Shown here piece by piece: positions 10,214-19,600 of a DNA stretch of 26,237 nucleotides; positions within the stretch are counted from its first letter, which is position 1, and every line of letters begins with the position of its first letter. Source of the stretch: Hypsibius dujardini (lineage: Eukaryota; Tardigrada; Eutardigrada; Parachela; Hypsibiidae). The notes beneath the pieces are model-generated. The model ran no database searches and was not told the origin of the DNA. It saw only the letters and a program-made list of their open reading frames with translations. Made by a program: the position numbers and the translations under genes. Location: the NCBI GenBank assembly GCA_001579985.1, contig LRSR01007987.1, forward strand, positions 4,742-30,978. Direction: 5' to 3'.

Positions 10214-13200
10214 ATGAATCGAAATTCGCCTCGTCAATCGGCCAGTCAGAAAAAGTCGACAACCTCAGCAGCTGCCCCTGCTGCTGGTACCGTCGCCGTT
10301 CTTGCTCGCATGGAGGACGATGACGAGGAAATTGTGAACGGCTTCAAGATGGTCGAGGAATGGGACGTCAGCACCATGGCATGGGGTGAGCCTGATAACG
10401 ACCCTCCTGCGATGGATGCACCCAAAGTGGAGATTGCTGTGGAGATTCTTCTTCATCCGGCCAGGTGAAATTTTTAAAATTCTTCTTGAAACGATTGATT
10501 TTTTACTTACTAACTTTTAACTCACTAATAAAGTAATTAATTGACCAATTCCACTTTCCTGTAGACTTTCCGTCGTTCCTAAATTTTGACAGGGAGCTTG
10601 TCTTTCAGTGGCATGTCCCACACGGATGCGGCGACACAGGTTAGTCGCTACTTGAGGAACAATATCTTCGGAGCTGCTTTGGACGACGAACCGCCTAGGG
10701 AGATTTCGGTGAAGGAGCTGAGCCGAGTGCGCAGCATGATGACGAAGGCGCTGCAAGAGCACATTTCGGAGGTCGTATTTGAAGCTTCGGACGAACGACC
10801 CGTTGTTCTGGTAAGTTCTTCTGGCTGATCCCCTGGAATTAGCGTGCGCTTTATGTGGATGGAAGTAAGAACGCTTCCCTGTCTTGGTTGATTGATTGTT
10901 AGATTGGATTGGTTGATTGTTTAATAGGATTGGTCGATTGATTGTTTGATTGGCTATTGGTTCGATTAGTTGATTGTTTGATTAGATGGGTTGTTTGATT
11001 GGTTGATTGATTAATTTTACTAGCATGCCAATTAAATACCGATTCTTTATTCGGTAAGAGGCTATTTTGAATCAGAATTAAAACCAGATTAAATGTACGG
11101 GTTTTTGGTATTTTACAGCAAAACAATATTCATTAGTTGGTTGGCGTATTCTTGTGGGATCGAAATTTAGAAATTTCGAACTATTTCAGTTGTTTGATTG
11201 ATCTACGAGGTACTTAGTGGAGCTGTTCATTTTCGTTCACTTGATTAAGGCAGTAATCTCGTTTTCAGATTAACGGTTACGATTCGGTGAAATGGTCGCT
11301 CTACATCTATAAGATGGAAGCGAAGGCCGCCGTCCAGGGGGAGATTGCAGAGGAGATGCCGGCCGCCACTCACGAAATCCTGCCGTCTGCGGACTTCCAG
11401 CGGTGAGGCATGCACTTCATTCCGTGAAAGCTTTCATTCCGTAGTTTTTTTGCATTTCGACTCCTTACGCTTGGTTTGGGTTTCCAGGCTGTGGCAGAGC
11501 CTGGTCTACGACACCCCTGTGAAGCAGGGTGAGAATTTCCTCCTTAGAACTTCCTCGCTAAACGTTTTCTTGCTCCGTAGATTTGCATGTTTTGTTTTTC
11601 TCTTAAGAATTGTTGAGCTACGCCATCGGGACGGTCCTGTTCTCTAAACTGAACATCGACAGCGACCTCATCACCTGGAACAAGGTGATTTTGCTTCATG
11701 GTGAGCAAACGTGAGAGCCAGTGCGACATGACTGCCAGAGATGCGCTGCCTTACCGGCGTTGATCTTGTGTAGGCCCGCCGGGAACCGGCAAGACCAGTT
11801 TGTGCAAGGCTTTGGCGCAGAAACTGTCGATCCGAATGAGCGAGCACTTCCCGGGCGTGTATTTCGTCGAAATCAACATCCATTCCCTCTTCAGCAAGTG
11901 GTTCAGTGAGGTATACAATCAACGACAAGATTGGTTTACTGGAGGGTCCGGGGTATGGGCAAAAGGGGCGGAGCAGGGGTGGTCAGCTGGTTGAGTACAC
12001 TGGAGGGTCCGGGGTATGGGCAAAAGGGGCGGAGCAGGGGGCGGTCAGGTGGTTGAGTACACTGGAGGGTATGGGCAAAAGGGGCGGAGCAGGGGGTGGT
12101 CAGATGGTTGATTGTTCGATTGTTTGAAAATCACCCCCTGTCCCGCCCCTTTTGCCCATTCCTCGGACCCTCCAGTGAGCCCAATCTTGTCGTTGACTGC
12201 TGATACACTGTAATAATATATATTTGTACTTTTGAGCAACTTACTTACATGTTTGTTCGTAATGTGGTGCTGTTATCTCTTGGATAGAGCGGAAAACTGG
12301 TCACGAAGATGTTCAACAGGTAATTCTGTCCTGAACTTGTGTTGGGCAGGAATTTTGGAATAATGTAAATATTGATGGATGGGGAGGTCATCTAAATTAT
12401 CGGGATGTGAAATGATCAATTTGTCATCTGCAGCATCGAGAACATCATCAAGCAGAAAAACGCGCCCCTTGTTTGTCTCCTGTTGGATGAGGTATATGCC
12501 CCTTTTTCTTTCTTTGTTTTAGCTCTACTTTTTCATCAGGCATGGTTTTGTCATTTAATTAGGTTGAAAGTCTCGCACGTTCACGCCAAGCCTCCGTCAC
12601 CGGGAGTGAACCGAGCGACGCGGTAAATTTTGTTTAATTATTGCATCCCCTTTTTCTCCGACGGTGCTCAATCCACTGCTCATTCCTTTTCGCCGCTGTA
12701 TCTAGCTGCGGGCTGTCAATGCACTGCTCACACAGCTGGACAAGATCAAGAAGTGTGTATTGTTAATACACACAGGCATGGCCACTCTTTGAAGCCTTTC
12801 CCTGAGTGAGGTACTAGTATTTCGTTATTTCAGATACTCGAACGTCTTGATCTTCACGACTAGCAACATCTCGGAGGTACGGCAACTCTGTTCGCTGATT
12901 ACTTGTGCGATCAGCAGTCCACGGGACGAATTTCTAGGTGGCGCTGACGTCGATTGGCTAGTTTATCTGCTTCCCTGGCGAGATATCAATTTGTCTGACC
13001 GCGTCGCCTGCCACTGACTTTACAGTTCTCTCGGAATAATTGTCATTAATCTGTGCCGCATTTGTAGGCTATTGACGTGGCATTCGTCGACCGTGCAGAC
13101 ATTAAGCAGTACATTGGGTGAGTGATCCACTTTGTTCGTTGTCACTGATGCTTCCTGGACGATTTTGGCTATTGTATCCAGCAATCCGTCCTCAGCTGCT

Positions 13201-13881
13201 CGGGATTGCATCTTCTTGTCGTGCCTGGAGGAGCTGGTGAAGAAGGGTAAGTGTTTGTTTCGTGGTATTAACTCCATCGCCAACTGTCAGGGAGAATTTT
13301 TGCTGCTCTAAAGGCGTCCTCTTGTCGAGTCCCGGCCTCTTGGTCGCGGAAAGTTCAGTTCGAGCGATGCTGCGGCGCATAAGCGGGTATGATGTGATTC
13401 TTTTTTGCGAGCCGGGTAAAGGCGTAAATAACCGCAGCGGTTTTACTCCGTCAGTAATCTCAGCGAAGGCATGAGTGGACGCAGCCTACGCAAGGTATCG
13501 TAGCGCCGAACTTCTTCACCCACCCATTGTAGTGAAAGCTTATATATAGCGATCTGTCGATTTGTTGATTGGTTGATTTTCAGATGCCCTTCCTGACCCA
13601 TGCTCTTCGATTCTCTGGGGTATGTGAAGTTCAGTAGATTTATTTTACCGTACGGGACTGACGGAGTTTGTATGCCGGTATAACATATGTGCACTTGTTA
13701 GGCTGTAGTTGTTTATGTGCTTACTCATATCGTACAGTATTTCCATGTACTGTAGTTATACTTCTTTTGTACGTAGCGAACGGGAGTGGATATGAAGCTC
13801 TTCCTGGAGGGCATGGAGCTCACCATCGCGAAACATCAGAGCGATTTGCTGGCGATGGGCCGAACGGTGGCCACCAAATGA
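10214..13881 (+). CDS. TRIP13: TRIP13 / PCH2 AAA+ ATPase
   Basis: TRIP13/PCH2 is a hexameric AAA+ remodeller that unfolds HORMA-domain proteins (MAD2, REV7, meiotic HORMADs) in spindle-checkpoint silencing, meiosis and repair. Seventeen exons: 10214-10464, 10609-10810, 11269-11402, 11488-11528, 11608-11700, 11774-11910, 12288-12319, 12434-12491, 12563-12622, 12706-12752, 12834-12876, 13068-13117, 13182-13246, 13314-13386, 13455-13494, 13584-13619, 13777-13881. All are GT-AG and in phase, giving 488 residues (432 in human). Walker A is GPPGTGKTS (K247), Walker B LLLDEVES (D315, E316), sensor 1 FTTSN (N363), then the family block [15 protein letters not shown] and sensor-2 GMSGRSLRK (R438). The N-terminal substrate-recognition domain is present but poorly conserved. 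Three in-frame ATGs exist (10058, 10214, 10310). I used 10214; 10310 would give 456 residues. The exon 15 acceptor could also be 13463, removing three residues. Confidence 0.96.
11911..12204. mobile_element. MITE family C with internal tandem units, in TRIP13 intron 6
   Basis: The left end (ATCAACGACAAGATTG followed by GGAGGGTCCGGGGTATGGGC) and the right end, reversed (CAGTCAACGACAAGATTG, then GGAGGGTCCGAGGAATGGGC), are inverted repeats of about 70 bases. The left arm is amplified into three tandem units of about 60 bases, each holding GGCAAAAGGGGCGGAGCAGG. The element starts right after the GTATA of the exon 6 donor. A truncated relative in the opposite orientation lies at 14124. No coding capacity. 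Confidence 0.85.
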
Positions 13882-14123
13882 CGTGAGATATGGTCTAATC
13901 TCCCTCTCCCGACGAACGCTGTAAAAATTCTCTTGATGGTGCATAACCTCTGTATGCAGAACTGGCTTTCGTACGATCTCGTACACTTTTTTTTCTCGAA
14001 TTTTCTTCCACACCGCTCTATTCGGGCATTCGTTTTGAGTTTTGTCGTATAATTTTATTTGTCGGCCGGCTGTGCCGAGTTTTTTCTCGTCCTGTCAGAA
14101 CGTACTGTACTTGTGGGCTAGTA
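13882..14123. other. 3' flank of TRIP13
   Basis: Follows the TGA of TRIP13 and probably holds its 3' UTR. No canonical AATAAA is visible before the family C MITE at 14124. No open frame here resembles a known protein. Confidence 0.4.
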
Positions 14124-14221
14124 CAGTCAACGACAAGATTGAGTGTAATGGAGGGTCCGGGGGATGGGCAAAAGGGACGGAGCAGGGGGGTGGTTTTCAA
14201 ACAATCCAACAATCAACCACC
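14124..14221. mobile_element. MITE family C, truncated copy
   Basis: Begins CAGTCAACGACAAGATTGAG right after a TA dinucleotide, then GGAGGGTCCGGGGGATGGGC and TTTTCAAACAATCCAACAAT. This matches the right half of the element at 11911-12204 read on the opposite strand. The second arm is missing. The CAGT end after TA resembles Tc1/mariner-type insertion. Confidence 0.75.
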
Positions 14222-14454
14222 TTACTCGCAGCAGTTGTTTGTTCCATTTTCAAACAAAGAATTTATTGTCCAGTTATGCAAAGGATGAAAGCTATGTACA
14301 AAATGGATGAGAACTTAAAATTTCATGACATCACCGAGCTGAAGAAACATCAAAAACAAAAAGCAACATCGGAAACAAAATTGGTAGAGAGCAAAAAATC
14401 GAGCAATCAACCGATATCGTATATGAACAATAAGACTTATCGAACAATAGAACA

Positions 14455-14633
14455 NNNNNNNNNNNNNNNNNNNNNNNNNNNNNNNNNNNNNNNNNNNNNN
14501 NNNNNNNNNNNNNNNNNNNNNNNNNNNNNNNNNNNNNNNNNNNNNNNNNNNNNNNNNNNNNNNNNNNNNNNNNNNNNNNNNNNNNNNNNNNNNNNNNNNN
14601 NNNNNNNNNNNNNNNNNNNNNNNNNNNNNNNNN
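14455..14633. other. Assembly gap (179 N)
   Basis: A run of 179 undetermined bases. It is flanked on the right by GTACAGGTACGTACGGGTAC and then the family D MITEs, so repeats probably caused the break. Frames crossing it are meaningless. Confidence 1.
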
Positions 14634-14663
14634 GTACAGGTACGTACGGGTACGGATCTCTTG

Positions 14664-14865
14664 TACTGTACTGCCACGAAGGGTGGGTTTAGCCCCGCCC
14701 ACCCCTGATAGGCTGTAGGTTACGTCACGGATTCACTTCCGTTCATCAACGGCCGCAACTTCGGCCCGCCAAAAGCGCATTGAAACCAGTGAACAGTTGG
14801 ACCGGGGGGTCGGTAATTTACTTATGGAGCAAGAAACCCAACCTTTAAATCGTGACAATACAGTA
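14664..14865. mobile_element. MITE family D, unit 1
   Basis: The left end is TACTGTACTGCCACGA followed by GGGTGGGTTT. The right end is CGTGACAATACAGTA, roughly its reverse complement. The interior holds GTCACGGATTC and GGGGGGTCGGTAATTTACT, both shared with unit 2. The element is bounded by TA on both sides, like a Tc1/mariner-derived MITE. The right-hand TA appears to be shared with unit 2. Confidence 0.8.
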
Positions 14866-15020
14866 CTGTACTGTCGCGATTCTAACGGCTAAGTTAGCTC
14901 CGCCTCCCCGTCCAAGACTCAGTGACGTCACGGATTCTATTCCAGCCCGGCCGGGGCCCGGGGGTCGGTAATTTACTCATAGGGCAAGAAACCCACCCTT
15001 TAAATCGTGGCAGTACAGTA
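14864..15020. mobile_element. MITE family D, unit 2, abutting unit 1
   Basis: Starts TACTGTACTGTCGCGATT and ends TCGTGGCAGTACAGTA, inverted repeats of about 16 bases. The interior repeats unit 1 blocks (GTCACGGATTC, GGGGTCGGTAATTTACTCAT, GCAAGAAACCCACCCTTTAA). Head-to-tail abutment over one TA suggests insertion of one copy into the terminal TA of the other, or a tandem duplication. Confidence 0.8.
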
Positions 15021-15380
15021 TCTTTCTCTTGTTGACGTCTAAAGTTAAGTTACTACTTAGCTAGGCACTAGACCTGATTTTTGTCTAGCGACGAATTTTG
15101 ACCGACGGCCTGGCCGCGCTATCTGCGGCCATACTATTTACCGGTCGTATCTTATCGTTTCGAATGACTGGTTCGCTCGTGAGAGCCTTGTCATTATATT
15201 TTGATTATTGTCAACGGCTGTACTCAACGTCACATTTAAGTTGAAGTTGAACGTAAAGATCAGTGTCGCTGGGTAAAAGTTGTCCAGTACACGTCTCGAT
15301 TCCTTTTTGAAGTGTTCACTTGTTTATAAACCCGGGTGAAAGGAATTATCGAGGGGCAGCAAGAACAGTTATATGTAAAG
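15021..15380. other. Intergenic, nothing recognised
   Basis: Mixed-composition DNA between two MITEs. No long open frame, RNA gene or repeat could be supported. Confidence 0.5.
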
Positions 15381-15725
15381 GTATGAGGGAGGGGTCTTGG
15401 AATGGGCCACTTGACTTCCCGCACCCTGGAATGGGCCACCCTGGAATCAGAACTTCCAGACAGGTTTTGGCTATCACCACGGTGCAAAACGACAGAGAAT
15501 AATTGATAATCCCGGCGGAACGCTTATCAAATACGAGGAAAGGTTGTGGGAACGTGTTTAAAAACCAAATAAGTTGAGGTTTTAAAAATTTCACTATAGA
15601 GGTCGCTGAATATGCTGTGACTCATTTGTGTTCGACAAATTTGCGATAGAGCGCCCCCTGCCACCGGTGGCCCATTCCAGGGTACGGAAAGTCAACTGGC
15701 CCATTCCAAGTCCCCTCCCTCATAC
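15381..15725. mobile_element. MITE family E (GTATGAGGGAGGGG termini)
   Basis: The left end is GTATGAGGGAGGGGTCTTGG followed by AATGGGCCACTTGAC, then CACCCTGGAATGGGCCACC. The right end, reversed, reads GTATGAGGGAGGGGACTTGG followed by AATGGGCCAGTTGAC. The inverted repeats extend about 60-65 bases each in a 345-base element. No coding frame. Length and symmetry indicate a non-autonomous DNA transposon. Confidence 0.85.
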
Positions 15726-16666
15726 AGTAACTTAACCAGTACCCTACAACGCGAGCGCAGGCCACCTTGTCTTCCTTGACTTGTCCGCCCCCCCCCAAGG
15801 GCGAGGGCGCCCTCGAGTAGCCCCCGGGCTTTTCCCTCAGGCGGAGATTCCAGGGAAATTGCGACTTCCATTTTGTGTTGCCTGTCTCTCTCCAAATTTA
15901 ATTCTTAACCCGGCCACAGCCTAAACCGCAGCACATTTATTTTTATTTTTCTGCACTGCAGCTAGACTACTGTGAGTTCAGTGTACAGTACTCGCACTGG
16001 CATTGCGAGTTCATCAATCTTTTAACCATGGCTGATGGGGAGTTCGAATTGTAATTTTTTCCTAGAGTTACACCTGTACCTCGAGGTTCTGTTTCAATTT
16101 CGATTTGGATTTGGATTTCGATTTGGATGCCCTACCGAACTCCACTGTCATTTCGGGCGCTCAATTTTGCATTTGATTCTGAGTGCGGCGTTTGAGCCAA
16201 AATTGTATTGATTCACAACCTCAACCCCAGCAGCAAGCATATTTGGCGCCAACACAAGTACGTCTCCGAACAGTCAATCAAGCATTCGCTTTGTGTGATG
16301 ACTGAATTAGCAGGGATCGGTATGGTAGATTGGCTGATTGGTTTGTTTCGAATTCTTTGCTGGAATATGGAACCGAGCAACATGTCGGCATCGCTTGAAC
16401 CACTGGCAAACACAGATCTTGTTATGTTAAACAAATTCGGAATTTCATCCTCACCTTTTTCTGATGATCTGTCGGAGCTGCCTGAATTACAGAAAATTTA
16501 TGAAACATTATAAAGCAATGCATCAATCAATCAATCAATCAACAGACTGAGTGAGTGATCAGAATGCATTGCTCTCATTCAATCAATCGATCTATCAGCA
16601 GTTACCATCACTCAGGCAAGACTAAAGGGAATTTTGCTTTGAATACTTTTCGTTGTGTGTTTCCAG
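15726..16666. other. Region upstream of the 53BP1-like gene
   Basis: This probably holds the promoter and 5' UTR of the 53BP1-like gene, since exon A begins with a strong acceptor (TGTGTTTCCAG) at 16666. A 101-codon plus frame at 16208-16513 has no good donor in the required phase 0 and contains short ATCAATC-type repeats, so I do not call it. A GATTTGGATTTGGATTTCGA run lies near 16100 and an (AATC)n run at 16520-16540. Confidence 0.45.
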
Positions 16667-16681
16667 AAAATTCCTTCACCA

Positions 16682-19600
16682 ATGCCGCCGAAGAAAGTGA
16701 TCTGCCAGTCATCAGTGAAGCGCACCAACGACGGCTCACCCAAAGCGCACACCCACCAGCAATGTTTCACATTGGGCGGGAAGTCCTGCAGGCCCTTTGA
16801 GAATGTCTTCGCGCAGTGGTGCGACGGGCGATGGTATGCCTTTTAATGCCCTTTAATGCCTTTTAATGCCTTTTAATGATGACAAATTAAGCGAAGCGGA
16901 CATTTTTGCAAGTACAAAGACTAATTAGTTCACTGACTTTAAATTTCGTTCATCCCTTCTGCAGGTACGCCGGACGCGTTGCGGGCATTGAGCGCGGCAA
17001 ATTTCGTCTGGTTTGGGCGGAGGGCAGTGACGAAACCGCCGAAACGGCCGACTCGGTAAGTGCTAACCAGAATTCACCCATTTTTTCAATCGGCCTCCCA
17101 TTGGACGGAAATGGGTGGAAATGGTGATTTACGATTTTTTGGTCGAAAAAGAGAGGAATTCAGGAAATCAATCGATGATCATCATGAAGAAAGAACACCG
17201 TCTCAAATCGCAATAGCGACCACGTGTCGCACCGTGTGTCGCAAACCACGTGTCGCACCGTGTGTCGCAAACCACGTGCCGCACCGTGTGAGAAAGTTCA
17301 AGCTCAGTCACATGTGAGGTTGTGCAGAATAAATGCGGCCGAATTTGTTAGTGCGGAGTAAACTTGGGCCGCTGTGTTTGCCACAGTTCAATGCACAAAA
17401 ACGTATTGCTGTAAATCCGTCCAGCAAGGGTTTTGGCCACGGGTGCAACTTTTTCAAGTTTTTGATTTTGTGATCATTTTGTAATATTGAGTGACCGGCT
17501 CCTTCGAACGGGGGACGGTAATTTCGAGATGAGACTGTTCGCGAAAGTTAACAGCTGGATTTTCGACTCATTGGGAGAATTCACTTTAGATCAGTGCGGG
17601 CTTTTAGTTGCTCATTTTTTGGTTGTGTTTTTCCCTGCAGATTATAAACAAAGGTGTTTGCTACGACGGTAACGGGTTCGGGTAAAGCCAAATGGGAACG
17701 GAAAATGGGGTTTGTTTTCGGCCGAATGGGAAATGGGATGGGAATGGGTGGGCCCGGCCTGGCAGTGGAATGGGAATGGGTGGGCCTGGCCTAGCAGTGG
17801 AATGGGAATGGGTGGGCCTGGCAGTGGAATGGGAATGGGTGGGCCCGGCCTGGCAGTGGAATGGGAATGGGTGGGCCTGGCAGTGGAATGGGAATGGGTG
17901 GGCCTGGCAGTGGAATGGGAATGGGTGGGCCCGGCCTGGCAGTGGAATGGGAATGGGAATGGGTGGGCCCGGCCTGGCAGTGGAATGGGAATGGGTGGGC
18001 CCGGCCTGGCAGTGGAATGGGAATGGATGGGAGCCGAAATCCCAAAATGGGTGAATTCTGGTACTAACCAGATGATTATCGAATACTAAGGACGTTGCGC
18101 TGGCTGTAAAAAGAAACCCAAGCGTAAAACAAAAAAGAAACGTCGTTGGATATACTGTATTTCCTCGATAGACAGCGACAGCGTACGGGTCACGTGACGT
18201 AATGGTTGCCCGCTGTACACGTAAAGTTTGCCCCTTTGCCTCGTGTCACAATTCTTCCGGTTCTGCAAAAGAGCTCTCGTTGAACAGACTAATGTCCAAA
18301 AAAGCCGATAAATATACCAATGAATTAAGTAAATGAACTGATCACAACAATCCTCTCGCATTGTTTCATAGTTTATTTTCCTAATTTCGGAACTAACTTT
18401 AAGGTGGACCGACGAATTTGTGTAAAAAGATTGACGACGACTGTTTCATTCAGCGATTCCCAACCGAGCACTTCCTGGGTCTTAACGGGAGCAATCTCGC
18501 CAGCGTCGGCCACTTTAGCTCTCTTAGGAGTTCTTCCCATAATTGCGGCAGTCACAGATACGCAGCATAAAACCAAATAAAATAGGAGAGAAAATGGCTA
18601 AAAGAAAAGAAGCCCGCAACACAAGCAGTCTTATGATTTGGGCACCAATCAAGTAAGTGCGCCCCTGGCCAAACACCCGGTCCAAATCTTCGGATGGTCT
18701 TATTTTACCGCCTAAACTACACATTGTATACTTGTATCTATTTCGTTGCCCTAGGACTGAGAAACGACAGGAATGTCGTTCCTCACGAAACCAAGTGCTT
18801 CGTTTCGTGATTCGTTCCTTTATTACGAGATATCCTTCGTTTAGTCCTTCGTTTCATTTCTAAGCTGCGTAAAGGTTCTTTTTTACGACTGGCGCAACGT
18901 CCGTATTTTGCCAATCTCAAATGTGAAGGACGAAAAAAGTTTTTCTGCTTGTCTGTCTCTGCCTGTCTATGCCTGCCTGTCTTTGCCTGCCTGTCTATGC
19001 CTGCCTGTCTACCTGCTGTTTGTCTTTCTGTCATCACAACAGCTCAGGAATCACGTAACGCATCGTGAATCGGAACGGGATCTGTACATAGGGACACATT
19101 ACGAATGCGGTTTCGGAATTATTTACCGTGCTAAATGTTCTTTTCTTTAAGGTGGTGCTAGCCGCCGACATCCTCCAACACGGCTTCATCGTCCACCTCC
19201 CTGACCGAGTGGATCCGGAAAAGAAAAACAGTCCCGAGGTCTATCAGGAGTACTGCCTGATCCGCTATCGGGAAGCGGGATTCTGCACCGTGCGCGGCAG
19301 GAAGGGTGTTATGTCGAGTCGGCGGTTTGAGGAGATGATGATTGAGTCGCGCGATATGGAGATATGGCGGAAGCTGGCGAAGCCGTCGTTCGAACGGTCA
19401 GATTTGTTGTTGGGTCATTGTTTTATTACCTCATCGGAGCCGACGGGCGGCGCAGTCCAATCCGGGTTGGGGAGTAAGGAGCTGCTGACGCGATACATCA
19501 AGGACTGCGGTGGGATGGAGGTGAAGACGGTGGACGCCATGTTAAAGGTGAAGTTAAGCTTGTTCAATACAATTCGCCATTTTATGTTTTGAGAGAGAGA

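Noticed and set aside
16208-16513. 101-codon frame as a first exon of the 53BP1-like gene
   Set aside because: No good donor in phase 0, and part of the frame is made of ATCAATC and GATTGG repeats common in the intergenic DNA here.
17692-18089. Gly/Trp/Met-rich repeat protein
   Set aside because: It is read through a 27/32-base intronic minisatellite in three frames at once, with no splice or start context.
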